DNA from: a virus
Length of the DNA stretch: 64,000 bases
Virus record (IMG/VR): IMGVR_UViG_3300042340_000394
Coordinates: 23,612-87,611 of that record
Reading direction: 5' to 3' (one strand)
The notes beneath the pieces were generated by a model. The model was not told the DNA's origin, did no database searches, and saw only the letters and a list, made by a program, of their open reading frames with translations. Positions 1 to 7,134 of the stretch are shown in pieces. The position numbers were made by a program, and so were the translations under genes. Numbering within the stretch: position 1 is the first letter of the stretch; every line of letters starts with the position of its first letter.

Positions 1-693
1 CCCAACGAACTCAACTGGTCCGACGGCATTGGGCACCGCAGCCGCGCGTCGTGGCTGCTCTTCGTAGACGCGAAGCGCGACCGCGTGATTCGCTTCGTGA
101 GCAGTTCGATCGACGGCGTGGTCGCCGTGGTCGGCACGTCCTTCACGCGCAACGGCAAGTGGTCGCACACCACGTACCGCTTGCTCGTCGCGGACGGAAT
201 CCGCGCGATCACGGGTCTCGACGGATGGGAGACCGGGCGTTTCGTCGAGGGTCTCCAGCGCGCGGTAGGCGCGTCCGCTCCCATCGACCGCTGGCCCGCG
301 GTCGCGGAGGCACTCGGCGTGAGCGTCCCCGCTGCGATGGAGTTCCTCCGGGCGTGGCGCCCGAAGGCCGCGGAGGCGCTCGACGAGGTCGATGTGAAGC
401 TCGAACTGTTCGAGGCGCAGACCGACGCCGATGCGGCTGCGGTGTCGGAGGTCGAGACCGTCGTGGTGTCGTTCGGTTCGCCGACGCGACGCCAGCGCGA
501 GGAGGGGTTCTGGCACGCCCCGAAGGCCATTCCCGGCACCGACGAGGGCGAAGTCGCGCTCATCGCCTCCGACGGCGGGTGGGTTGCTGGCAACGTCGCG
601 GTGCACGGCGTGAGCGGCGTCGTGACCGACGTGCGGCAGTCCGGTGGCTACGGCGGTGGTTACGTCGCCGTGACGGTCGCGATCCGCAAGTGA
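1..693 (+). CDS. Partial hypothetical protein, cut by the window edge
   Basis: The frame is open from the first base and has no start codon in the window, so the N-terminus lies to the left. About 230 codons are visible. I do not recognise the family. The visible part has an N-terminal beta-rich stretch containing TRNGKWSHTTYRLL, a helical middle rich in Ala and Glu (about residues 85-145), and a Gly/Tyr-rich C-terminal beta stretch ending AIRK. An internal ATG at residue 29 is a weaker start choice because coding-like sequence continues upstream. The stop is followed directly by a promoter-like sequence for the next gene. Confidence 0.7.
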   Translation, partial: PNELNWSDGIGHRSRASWLLFVDAKRDRVIRFVSSSIDGVVAVVGTSFTRNGKWSHTTYRLLVADGIRAITGLDGWETGRFVEGLQRAVGASAPIDRWPAVAEALGVSVPAAMEFLRAWRPKAAEALDEVDVKLELFEAQTDADAAAVSEVETVVVSFGSPTRRQREEGFWHAPKAIPGTDEGEVALIASDGGWVAGNVAVHGVSGVVTDVRQSGGYGGGYVAVTVAIRK

Positions 694-696
694 GCG

Positions 697-726
697 TTGC
701 CACGGCGTCGCCCGCCGCGTTACGGT
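697..726 (+). promoter_or_regulatory. Sigma70-like promoter for the 733 gene
   Basis: TTGCCA at 697-702 and TACGGT at 721-726 are separated by 18 nt and end six bases before the GTG start. The same arrangement (TTGC.., about 18 nt, TACGGT) precedes the gene at 19964. Confidence 0.4.
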
Positions 727-732
727 GGCGCC

Positions 733-1671
733 GTGGCAAAACGTCGTGCATCCCGCAACAGCGCCCCGTCGTCGTTCTGGTGGATCGCGCCCGCCGCACT
801 CGCGGTCGGTGGCGTCGCGGTGATCGCGCTCACGGCAACCGCCAGCGCAGCGTCGAGCGCGACGCAAGTGTTGATGCTCGACCTTGCGACCGGCCCGTTT
901 CCAGAACAGCGCAAGCCCTCCGCCGTGGTGATCCCCTCGGGCCTCGGTCCCTCCGACCCGCTCGACGTGTGGGTCTACTTCCGCGGCGTGCTAAAATGCG
1001 TCGATCGCGTGCTCGGCGACACCGACGGGCCATGCTCGTCGTCGGGGCACCCCCACAAGGCGTCGCACCTTCTCGCGCAGTTCGTCGGCTCGGGATCGAA
1101 GGCGCTGCTGATCGTGCCCGAACTCCGGTACGACGCCGCGGGGATGGATGCTGGCGCGCTCGCGCAACCGGGCCGATTCGCAGCGATGCTCGACGAGGTG
1201 CTCGCGCATCCCGCGGTCGCCGCACGACTCGGCGCGAGAACATCCGCGAACGTTCGCCGACTCGGCGTGATGGCGCACTCGGGTGGCATCTTGCCCGCGG
1301 CGGCGGTCGTGCGTGACCGGCCTACCGGCCTCAACTCCGTGGTGCTCCTCGACGCGCTGTACAACTCGGAGGCCGTGTTCGCCGCGTGGATCGCCGAGAA
1401 CGCGCGACGTTTCGGGCCGGGTGGCGACCGTCGGTTCGCGACCGTCTACACCGACAACGGCGGCACGATTACGCGAGCGCAGGCGCTCGCCGGTACGACG
1501 CGAGCAGCGATCGACGCGGTGGGGCTCGGGAGCGAACTCCTCGACGATCGCAGCACGCGAACGCTCACGCCCGCCGACTACGCGAAGCACGCGATCTTCA
1601 AGCGCAGCGCGCTCGACCACGACGCGCTGGCGCCGTATTACCCGCGCCAGTTCTGGTCCGCAGGGTGGTGA
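733..1671 (+). CDS. Membrane-anchored alpha/beta-hydrolase-like protein
   Basis: This 312-residue protein starts at a GTG, chosen because the leader VAKRRASRNSAP matches the basic leaders of other proteins here and the promoter ends just upstream. Residues about 14-38 form a hydrophobic membrane or signal segment ending TASA. The rest looks like an alpha/beta hydrolase: a VYFRG strand where an oxyanion loop would lie, then the nucleophile elbow MAHSGG with Ser near residue 183, followed by a VVLLDALY strand, and a late HDALAP region that could supply His. It carries a Cys pair (LKCVDR, DGPCSS). The fold would place the enzyme outside the cytoplasmic membrane. The substrate cannot be told; a role in envelope or lipid hydrolysis is inference. 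Confidence 0.6.
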   Translation: MAKRRASRNSAPSSFWWIAPAALAVGGVAVIALTATASAASSATQVLMLDLATGPFPEQRKPSAVVIPSGLGPSDPLDVWVYFRGVLKCVDRVLGDTDGPCSSSGHPHKASHLLAQFVGSGSKALLIVPELRYDAAGMDAGALAQPGRFAAMLDEVLAHPAVAARLGARTSANVRRLGVMAHSGGILPAAAVVRDRPTGLNSVVLLDALYNSEAVFAAWIAENARRFGPGGDRRFATVYTDNGGTITRAQALAGTTRAAIDAVGLGSELLDDRSTRTLTPADYAKHAIFKRSALDHDALAPYYPRQFWSAGW

Positions 1672-1684
1672 GGCGTGATCGCTA

Positions 1685-1714
1685 TTGACTCTGCGATGAT
1701 CCGACTGGTACGAT
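1685..1714 (+). promoter_or_regulatory. Sigma70-like promoter for the 1728 gene
   Basis: TTGACT at 1685-1690 and TACGAT at 1709-1714 are 18 nt apart, and the ATG is 14 nt beyond the second box. This is one of the better sigma70-type matches in the window. Confidence 0.5.
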
Positions 1715-1727
1715 CAAATTCACGACC

Positions 1728-2144
1728 ATGAAAAATCGCAAGTCTCTAAAGAACGGTCACGGTTCTGTCGAAGATGTGCTCTCGCGTTACGACGGAACAC
1801 GCAAGCGCGTGCGGATCTTCCACGGAGACTCCGACACGGGACGTGATTCGATGGAGGAGTGGCGCGTTGCCGGGATCATCAGTCACTCGACGGGGCCTTC
1901 GCGAGTGTTCCTCCTTATGCCTACGAGGCGTTCGCTCGGGGGCATTCAGGTCACGCCGAGTTCGGTAGTCCGCATGATCGTGGACGGCAACGAGGTGTAC
2001 CGTCACCCGTCCTACCACCTTCCCAAGATGACGATCGACGGAACCACCGTCTACGTCAACGGCGAGGTGCATGCCCGGTTCAAGACCGTCGCCGCCATGA
2101 ACCGCTGGATCGCGTTCATGGAAGGCCGTCGGATGGCGAAGTAG
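1728..2144 (+). CDS. Small basic hypothetical protein with KNG leader
   Basis: 138 residues, unrecognised. It opens with MKNRKSLKNGHG, a version of the basic leader ending in N-G found on many proteins in this window, and closes with EGRRMAK. Between them is a compact, probably beta-rich domain (VAGIISHSTGPSRVFLLMP, then repeated short strands such as TIDGTTVYVNGEVHARF). No membrane segment is seen. It stands alone behind its own promoter. Confidence 0.7.
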   Translation: MKNRKSLKNGHGSVEDVLSRYDGTRKRVRIFHGDSDTGRDSMEEWRVAGIISHSTGPSRVFLLMPTRRSLGGIQVTPSSVVRMIVDGNEVYRHPSYHLPKMTIDGTTVYVNGEVHARFKTVAAMNRWIAFMEGRRMAK

Positions 2145-2164
2145 CCTCTCGCCGCGCCGCTCCC

Positions 2165-3055
2165 ATGCCCCGATCATGGCTCTCGCAGAACGGCGTCGAG
2201 GTTGCCGCTGGCGTTGCCGCGGTGACCGGCCTCGCCGTGATCCTATGGCCCCGCAGCGCGGCGCCCTCCGTCGCCGTGCCCGCCACTCCGACGCCCCTCC
2301 CCGCCACCCCTCGCCCGCCTACAGTGCCCACGATGCCGTCACCTCCCGCCCCGGTGCTCACCGACTTCGCCGCCGCCGTCGCCTCGATGACCGCCGCGCA
2401 GTACGAGCGCGCCGTGCTCGACACCGCCCTCGCGGGGAACGTCCCGACCGGCATCGTCGCCCCGTCGCAGTTTGTGCCCGTCACGGCGACGGCTGGCGGG
2501 CGCACGGGGACGTTCTTCTGCGCGTCCATGCCCTTGTGCGTCGGTCCCGACTCCGCGCCGTTCCACGCCCCCGTGAGCGTCGTTACGGCGCAGCGCATCG
2601 CCGACCACTACGGCGTCTCGCTCCCGACGCGCAAGATGGTGGACGCGATCCACGCCAGCGCGACGGCGCGGGTGCCGTTCCGCGCGTACTCCGCCGACCG
2701 GCAGTCGCCGCGAACGTTCGTCACGTCGAGCGCCGCCATCGAAGCGAGACGCGCGGGGCGTACCGGAATCGTGAGCGATTTCTCGAAGGACTACGTGCTC
2801 ACGAACATGCGGCGCAACACGCCCGACAAGTGCGCGATCTACGGCGGGTGGGATGCGTCGGGCGCCCGCGTGCAGTCGCTCTCGACGGTGCACTCGCGGA
2901 CGTACTACGACTACTCGCAGCAGCCCCGCTTCGTGGCGGGCGTAGTGCTCGTGGATGGTGCGCAGCGGTCGCTGGCGGAGGCGCTGGCGGACCCCGCGAC
3001 CGCGCCGCTGTTCTCCGACGAGGGCACGATCACGGGGGCCATGCTGCGGTACTAG
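2165..3055 (+). CDS. Membrane-anchored hypothetical protein, proline-rich linker
   Basis: 296 residues. The start ATG at 2165 gives MPRSWLSQNGVEVAAG, a short leader followed by a single membrane segment (about residues 10-28). A Pro/Thr/Ala-rich linker (about 30-65) leads to a globular domain with motifs such as SLPTRKMVDAIHASA, DFSKDYVLTNMRRNTP, CAIYGGW and LSTVHSRTYYDYSQ. I recall similar uncharacterised proteins from Myxococcota-type genomes, but I cannot name a function. The topology suggests the domain faces the periplasm. It ends convergently with the next minus-strand gene, overlapping by 4 nt. Confidence 0.65.
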   Translation: MPRSWLSQNGVEVAAGVAAVTGLAVILWPRSAAPSVAVPATPTPLPATPRPPTVPTMPSPPAPVLTDFAAAVASMTAAQYERAVLDTALAGNVPTGIVAPSQFVPVTATAGGRTGTFFCASMPLCVGPDSAPFHAPVSVVTAQRIADHYGVSLPTRKMVDAIHASATARVPFRAYSADRQSPRTFVTSSAAIEARRAGRTGIVSDFSKDYVLTNMRRNTPDKCAIYGGWDASGARVQSLSTVHSRTYYDYSQQPRFVAGVVLVDGAQRSLAEALADPATAPLFSDEGTITGAMLRY

Positions 3056-3336
3056 CCGCCGACCCGCTTGCCGCCGAACCTGCGCGCGAACTCGTCGGCG
3101 AAGTGCTCGCGGCGCCCCGAGTCGTCGTCCGTGATGGTCGCCTCGTACGGGGTGAAACTGATGCTGAACGATCGCTGGCTCCCGATCGGGAGCACGCGCA
3201 TCGACGTGAGCCGCCCCATCGTGTGGTGCATCGCGAGCGCCGACCGGAAGTGCGAGTTGCACGCCCGCTCGACGTTCTCCGCGGTGAGCGGCGTCGCGGT
3301 GGTGATGGTCACCCGGTTGTTCGCGCTGCACCGCAC
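3052..3336 (-). CDS. Small hypothetical protein
   Basis: 94 residues, unrecognised. The centre contains MHHTMGRLTSMRVL and a beta-type stretch SFSISFTPYEATI; the C-terminus is charged and glycine-rich (FGGKRVGG). It lies downstream of the 3309-3752 gene on the same strand and overlaps its end by 28 nt, so the two are probably co-transcribed and translationally coupled. Confidence 0.55.
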   Translation of the reverse strand: MRCSANNRVTITTATPLTAENVERACNSHFRSALAMHHTMGRLTSMRVLPIGSQRSFSISFTPYEATITDDDSGRREHFADEFARRFGGKRVGG

Positions 3337-3752
3337 ACGACCGGGCGAACGCTCAGGGGCGCCTTGTCGTAATACGTGGGGCTTGCGGCACGTCCGAGCG
3401 CCATGAACGGTTCGTCGTGCAAGAACGTTTCAACGACGATCCCAGCGGCGTCGAGCACGTCGTAGCGCAGAACGCCCTTCGCGCGACCGAGGATCTCCGC
3501 GGAACGTGCGATCGCGAGAATGGCATCGGACGGTTTCTCGACCGCTCCGGTGCTCGCGTCTCGCGAGACGTACCAGCCCTCGTCGCAGTCGCGCAGTTGC
3601 GCAATGCACGACGCGCGGTGGGGGAACTCCGCAGCGAAGCGCAGAAGGTCGATCGCCGCGCCGACCCACGCCGCGGGGACGGCGAAGCACTTCGCCGAGT
3701 CGAAGGAGGTGGCGATGACGTAGCGGACGGAGGGGGCGTGCGTCGTGTTCAT
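3309..3752 (-). CDS. Hypothetical protein behind a CGTA-type promoter
   Basis: 147 residues from the ATG at 3752, chosen because the conserved promoter stops 12 nt upstream; a longer reading upstream would run through that promoter. The protein starts MNTTHAPSVRYVIAT and looks like a small mixed alpha/beta domain with WYVSRDASTGAVEKPSDA in the middle. The family is unknown. Confidence 0.65.
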   Translation of the reverse strand: MNTTHAPSVRYVIATSFDSAKCFAVPAAWVGAAIDLLRFAAEFPHRASCIAQLRDCDEGWYVSRDASTGAVEKPSDAILAIARSAEILGRAKGVLRYDVLDAAGIVVETFLHDEPFMALGRAASPTYYDKAPLSVRPVVCGAARTTG

Positions 3753-3764
3753 GGTGTCCTCTCT

Positions 3765-3790
3765 TACGCTCCGAGTGACGGCAACCTTAC
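3765..3790 (-). promoter_or_regulatory. CGTA-type promoter for the 3309-3752 gene
   Basis: On the minus strand GTAAGGTT is followed after 14 nt by CGTAAGAG. The TAA inside the upstream box is also the stop codon of the 3787-4353 gene. Confidence 0.6.
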
Positions 3791-4353
3791 GCCGTCGCCG
3801 CCGATTTCTTCGCGAGGCTCGCGAGGCACTTCGGGCACGTCGCCGCGTCGGCATTCTCAGTCACGGCGCGGTTCGCATAGAACGACGTGATGCGGCGCGC
3901 ACACGCCGTGAAGCCGCGGTAAGAACCGCGTGCGTGCACGAGCCGCGGCTTCTTCTTGACGGTGACAACCTCCGCGAGAGCCCACGTCTCGATCGCACGA
4001 AGGCAGTACGCCGCGTCGCTGGCGATGTAATCGCGCCGCTTGGTGAGTTCCTGTGCCGCGGCATCGCGGAGGGCGGCCTGCGCATCGAGCGCGTCGAGTT
4101 GCGCACCCGTGTCGAGCGCCATTGGCAGGAGTACATCCGCCACGAACGCGACGGTGCAGTCGGGCGATAACTCGAACGGGAGGCGATTGCTCCCGAAGCA
4201 CGGGCCATGATGGTCCGCGTTGCCGTACACCGCCGCTCGGCGCACACCGGGCTCGCGCCAGTCGTGGCGCTTTACGCGACCGTCCACGTCGAGCGCCATC
4301 GGCAGGAAACACGCGCCGCAAGTGCCCTTGACCGTAATCTTCGTGGTTGCCAT
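3787..4353 (-). CDS. Zinc-ribbon protein, paralogue of the 4384-5118 gene
   Basis: 188 residues. The N-terminal domain (about 1-60) has TCGACF, then a basic stretch with HDW, then GPCFGSNRLPFELSP; the Cys and His spacing suggests a zinc ribbon or treble clef. The C-terminus adds TCPKCLASLAKKSAATA. The gene is clearly a tandem duplicate of its upstream neighbour; the same CF...HG.ER...GxC.G...PPFELSP core recurs in the protein at 34666. Function unknown; nucleic-acid or protein binding is inference. The last codons are also the upstream part of the next promoter. Confidence 0.7.
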   Translation of the reverse strand: MATTKITVKGTCGACFLPMALDVDGRVKRHDWREPGVRRAAVYGNADHHGPCFGSNRLPFELSPDCTVAFVADVLLPMALDTGAQLDALDAQAALRDAAAQELTKRRDYIASDAAYCLRAIETWALAEVVTVKKKPRLVHARGSYRGFTACARRITSFYANRAVTENADAATCPKCLASLAKKSAATA

Positions 4354-4360
4354 GCCTCTC

Positions 4361-4387
4361 GTATGCCGCCAGTTGCAGCAACCTTAC
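4361..4387 (-). promoter_or_regulatory. CGTA-type promoter for the 3787-4353 gene
   Basis: Minus-strand GTAAGGTT, 14 nt, then CATACGAG, a one-base variant of the usual CGTA box. The ATG follows 6 nt later. The TAA within the first box is the stop of the 4384-5118 gene. Confidence 0.55.
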
Positions 4388-5118
4388 ACCGTCGCCGCCG
4401 ATTTCTTCGCGAGGTTCGCGAGGCACTTCGGGCACGTCGCCGCTTCGACATTCTTCGCGACGTGGATTCTCGCGCCCGACAACGAAATGAGGCGCCGCCC
4501 ACACGCCGCGAGCACGGGGTGCGAGCCGTGCGCGTGCACGAGCGCACCCTTCTTCTCGACCGTGGCGACCGCGGCGGGCGCCCACGTCTCGATCGCGCGG
4601 AGGCAGTGCATCGCGTCGCTGGCGATCGCGTCGCGCTTGTCCGTGAGTTCCCGCACGGCGACCTTGTGCAGCGCGGCGTACGACGGGATGCGCGCGTTGG
4701 AATCTTCGTGAAGCGCCTCACCGTACCAGCGCAGCGGGCGCGTCTCGCCCTCGCCGTGTTGAACACGAACCTCGAACGCTCCCCACTCGCGCTCCTCGCG
4801 GCCATACCCGACGGTAACGCAACCCGTGTATTTGATCGGCGGGTTCGCCGCCAGCGCGTCGATGCGCGTGCCAGTGGCGAGTGCCATCGGCAGGAGCACC
4901 TCCGCGACGAACGCGATGGTGCAGTCGGGCGACACCTCGAACGGGAGGCGTGCGACGCCGAAGCACGGACCCGAGTGGTAGACGTTGCCGTACGAACCGA
5001 CACGCCGCCCGCCGACTTCGCGCCACCCGTGGCGCAGAACGCGACCGTTCGCGTCGAGCGCCATCTTGCGGAAACAGGCGCCGCAGGTTCCCTTGACCGT
5101 TTTCTTCGTGGTGGTCAT
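4384..5118 (-). CDS. Zinc-ribbon protein, longer paralogue
   Basis: 244 residues, opening MTTTKKTVKGTCGACF. It shares both ends with the 3787-4353 product: the N-terminal CGACF...HGWRE...GPCFG...PFEVSPDC module and the C-terminal ATCPKCLANLAKKSAAT. It differs by an insertion of about 50 residues in the middle (around WGAFEVRVQHGEGETRPL). The conserved KRDAIASDAMHCLRAIETWA helix is present in both. Each copy has its own CGTA-type promoter, so the duplication included the promoter. Confidence 0.7.
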   Translation of the reverse strand: MTTTKKTVKGTCGACFRKMALDANGRVLRHGWREVGGRRVGSYGNVYHSGPCFGVARLPFEVSPDCTIAFVAEVLLPMALATGTRIDALAANPPIKYTGCVTVGYGREEREWGAFEVRVQHGEGETRPLRWYGEALHEDSNARIPSYAALHKVAVRELTDKRDAIASDAMHCLRAIETWAPAAVATVEKKGALVHAHGSHPVLAACGRRLISLSGARIHVAKNVEAATCPKCLANLAKKSAATV

Positions 5119-5123
5119 GCCCC

Positions 5124-5152
5124 TTCTACGTGGCGGGCGACGGCAACCTTAC
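5124..5152 (-). promoter_or_regulatory. CGTA-type promoter for the 4384-5118 gene
   Basis: Minus-strand GTAAGGTT, 14 nt, CGTAGAA, then the ATG six bases later. It forms a divergent pair with the promoter at 5218-5247. Confidence 0.65.
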
Positions 5153-5158
5153 GGCGGG

Positions 5159-5212
5159 CCGTCGGTTTTCTCCCGCACGCTGCGAAACAAGGCGCTGCGA
5201 GAAAACCGACGG
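5159..5212. repeat. 14-bp inverted repeat between divergent promoters
   Basis: CCGTCGGTTTTCTC at 5159-5172 is the exact reverse complement of GAGAAAACCGACGG at 5199-5212. Each arm sits just upstream of a CGTA-type promoter, one per strand, at the place where many other copies carry a GAAATCGGCG-like segment. The arms are therefore better read as two facing upstream promoter elements than as a terminator. Confidence 0.55.
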
Positions 5213-5217
5213 GTGAC

Positions 5218-5247
5218 GTAAAGAACTCGGCGCCCCGTTGCGTAGAA
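5218..5247 (+). promoter_or_regulatory. CGTA-type promoter for the 5256 gene
   Basis: GTAAAGAAC, 14 nt, CGTAGAA, with GAGAAAACCGAC as an A-rich upstream element. The ATG starts 8 nt after the last box. Confidence 0.65.
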
Positions 5248-5255
5248 GGGCCACC

Positions 5256-5846
5256 ATGAAGATCACGAAGGCAGAGGGCAAGACGCGAGAAAAACTGGCG
5301 GACAAGTGCGACGAGGCGCAGAACGCGCTCGCGAGCGCCATCGCCGAATACAACGTCGCGCTGGAGCGCACTGCCGCATACGCGGCTCGCATCATGCTTA
5401 CGCCGCTCGACTTCTCCGACGACGAGCGTACCGAAATCGCGTTCGCCGTCTGCACCGCGGCGGATGCACACTCCGACGCGGTGAACGCGTACAACGACGT
5501 GATGACCGAGGCGAAGGAATTCGTCGAGGAGGTCGCCTCGCGTATGCGGGAGGTGTACGACGGGCGCTCCGAGAAGTGGCAGGAGGGCGACAAGGGCCAG
5601 TCCGCGGACGCGTTCATCCAGACGTGGGAGGATTTCTCGCCCGACGAGGAGAGCGAACTCGACGGCAACGTCGCCGACGAGTTCGAGCGCCTCCCCGAAC
5701 CGACGGGCGACGCGGAGTCCGACGTAGACGTCGACCGTGGCGGGTGGCGCGCGGCGTGGGAGGAGTTCGGCCCTTCCGAAGCCGACGACCCCGCGGAGGA
5801 ACTCGCGGACCTTCTGCGCGACCTCCCCGAAGAGAGCGACGAGTAG
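5256..5846 (+). CDS. Acidic helical hypothetical protein
   Basis: 196 residues from the ATG at 5256, which directly follows the promoter. The N-terminal 90 residues are helical and probably coiled coil (EKLADKCDEAQNALASAI). The C-terminal half is strongly acidic, with DFSPDEESELDG and a DLLRDLPEESDE end. No catalytic motif or membrane segment is seen. The charge pattern would suit a DNA mimic or a binding partner of basic proteins, but that is speculation. Confidence 0.65.
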   Translation: MKITKAEGKTREKLADKCDEAQNALASAIAEYNVALERTAAYAARIMLTPLDFSDDERTEIAFAVCTAADAHSDAVNAYNDVMTEAKEFVEEVASRMREVYDGRSEKWQEGDKGQSADAFIQTWEDFSPDEESELDGNVADEFERLPEPTGDAESDVDVDRGGWRAAWEEFGPSEADDPAEELADLLRDLPEESDE

Positions 5847-5903
5847 CCACCGCGCCCCCGATTGCCCACGGCGTCGGGGGCGTCGCAATTCAACCGGGGC
5901 GAC

Positions 5904-5932
5904 GTAAGGTCGCCGCGAGTCGAAGCGTACAA
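5904..5932 (+). promoter_or_regulatory. CGTA-type promoter for the 5941 gene
   Basis: GTAAGGTC, 14 nt, CGTACAA. The flank CAATTCAACCGGGGCGAC is repeated with one change at the 6261 promoter, so the two promoter regions look duplicated. Confidence 0.6.
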
Positions 5933-5940
5933 GAGGCACT

Positions 5941-6237
5941 ATGAACACCGCCGAAGTTGTCCGAGTCGCAATCATGGAAATGTACGTCGAGACGGGACGA
6001 GCCGTGACGGCGGCGGAGGTCGCGACGCGATGCGGGATGACCAAGACGAAGGTCGCCCGCGCGCTGGTAGACTCGCAGCAGTTCGCGATCGAAGGGGTGG
6101 AGATGACAGAGGAGTCGCGGCCCTCGTACTCTCGCAACTACCCGTGGATGGTAGTCGGCGAGCGCATGGTGCAAGTGTTCGCGCCGACTCGCGAGTCGCT
6201 GCGCGCGGAGTTGATCCGCGCCCGCGCAGCGCGGTGA
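5941..6237 (+). CDS. Small helix-turn-helix-like protein
   Basis: 98 residues. The N-terminal half, AIMEMYVETGRAVTAAEVAT followed by RCGMTKTKVARALVDS, has the length and residue pattern of a winged-helix DNA-binding domain: helix, AAEVA turn, recognition helix. The rest, RPSYSRNYPWMVVGERMVQV, could be the wing. It may be a phage transcription regulator; the evidence is pattern only. Confidence 0.6.
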   Translation: MNTAEVVRVAIMEMYVETGRAVTAAEVATRCGMTKTKVARALVDSQQFAIEGVEMTEESRPSYSRNYPWMVVGERMVQVFAPTRESLRAELIRARAAR

Positions 6238-6260
6238 ACGAGCAATTCAATCGGGGCGAC

Positions 6261-6289
6261 GTAAGGTCGCCTCGGCTGGCGACGTAGAA
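6261..6289 (+). promoter_or_regulatory. CGTA-type promoter for the 6299-7134 gene group
   Basis: GTAAGGTC, 14 nt, CGTAGAA, then GGGGCCACC before the ATG at 6299. Confidence 0.65.
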
Positions 6290-6298
6290 GGGGCCACC

Positions 6299-6517
6299 AT
6301 GAACACCGCGACCACCGAACCCGTCACCTACTCCGTGACCTTCTCCGCAGGATGGACCGCGGAGGCGAACGACGCGCTCGCCGCCATCGCGGAGCAGCCT
6401 CGCACACTCGAAGAAGTGCGCGATGCGTGCGACGAGTACAACGTGAGCGCGTCGCTGTACGACGCAGCGGGCTTCGGGCGCGGGTTCGTGCACCGCGCCG
6501 CGTACAGGCTCATTTGA
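6299..6517 (+). CDS. Small hypothetical protein
   Basis: 72 residues: a beta-like start (TEPVTYSVTFSAGW) and then two short helices (NDALAAIAEQPRTLEEVRDA). It is the first gene after a CGTA-type promoter and leads a run of four small genes on the same strand. Function unknown. Confidence 0.55.
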   Translation: MNTATTEPVTYSVTFSAGWTAEANDALAAIAEQPRTLEEVRDACDEYNVSASLYDAAGFGRGFVHRAAYRLI

Positions 6518-6533
6518 GCGCGAAGGGGCAACG

Positions 6534-6791
6534 ATGCGAACAGAACAAGAATACATGCGCGAGGCGTACGTCGCCTCGCAAGAGATCGCGCGCCGCGCGG
6601 TCGCCACCGCGGAGCGCATCGGCGCGGAACTCGCTGCCGCCCGCGCGGACTACCTCGCCGAACCCACGGCGATGAAACAAGCGGTGTGCTACGGGCTCAC
6701 GCTCAAGCACGGTGCCGCGCTCGACACGGCGAGGAACACACGCGCGCTCGTCGAGCACTACCGCCTCGCACTCGAAGGAGAAAACTCGTGA
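6534..6791 (+). CDS. Small helical hypothetical protein
   Basis: 85 residues, almost all helix, Ala/Glu/Arg rich (EYMREAYVASQEIARRAVAT). GCGAAGGGGCAACG supplies a purine-rich ribosome-binding site before the ATG. Its stop overlaps the GTG of the next gene by 4 nt. Confidence 0.6.
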   Translation: MRTEQEYMREAYVASQEIARRAVATAERIGAELAAARADYLAEPTAMKQAVCYGLTLKHGAALDTARNTRALVEHYRLALEGENS

Positions 6792-6934
6792 ACAAGACTC
6801 GTCGTCGTCTCCAGAAGGCCCGCCGTCGCGGCGAGAAGGCCAACGCATGGTTCCGCGGGTTCCAGAAGCGCCACGCATCGTTCGCGCGAGACCTCGACGC
6901 GCTGGCGATCGCAACCGCAGGGAGCGCGCTGTGA
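6788..6934 (+). CDS. Tiny basic protein with the RRRLQK leader
   Basis: 48 residues from a GTG in a GTGA overlap with the previous gene. The start, MNKTRRRLQKARRRGEK, belongs to a leader type also seen at 6931, 19608 and 60884 (MNxxRRRxQKxRR). The rest is NAWFRGFQKRHASFARDLDA. It is strongly basic and could bind nucleic acid; the role is unknown. Confidence 0.55.
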   Translation: MNKTRRRLQKARRRGEKANAWFRGFQKRHASFARDLDALAIATAGSAL

Positions 6935-7134
6935 ACAAGCGCCGCCGCCACGTTCAGAAGCAGCGCGCCCGTGCGCAGAAGCGCATCGTCGCCGAGACGC
7001 GGCGCCGACTGCGCAACCTCGTGCCGGTGAAGCGTGATGGGATTTCGTCGTTCGACGAGGCTGCGATCAGGTGGTACGGAGCGATCGTCGGATCGTGTTT
7101 CGTCCGCACCGGGTCGATGCTCGAACGCCGCTAG
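6931..7134 (+). CDS. Small basic protein with the RRRxQK leader
   Basis: 67 residues from a GTG that overlaps the previous stop. It starts MNKRRRHVQKQRARAQKR, paralogous in its leader to the 6788 product, followed by a basic helix and a short globular end (FDEAAIRWYGAIVGSCFV). Its stop overlaps by 4 nt the stop of the convergent sigma-factor gene. Confidence 0.55.
   Translation: MNKRRRHVQKQRARAQKRIVAETRRRLRNLVPVKRDGISSFDEAAIRWYGAIVGSCFVRTGSMLERR

Noticed and set aside
51-1316. Long Arg-rich open frames overlapping other genes throughout the window
   Set aside because: They run opposite or out of frame to better genes and have the Arg/Ala/Pro-heavy composition expected from shifted reading of GC-rich codons. 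No start signals or overlaps support them.
5159-5212. Rho-independent terminator
   Set aside because: The arms are 26 bp apart without a U-tract, and each lies at the upstream position of a promoter on its own strand.
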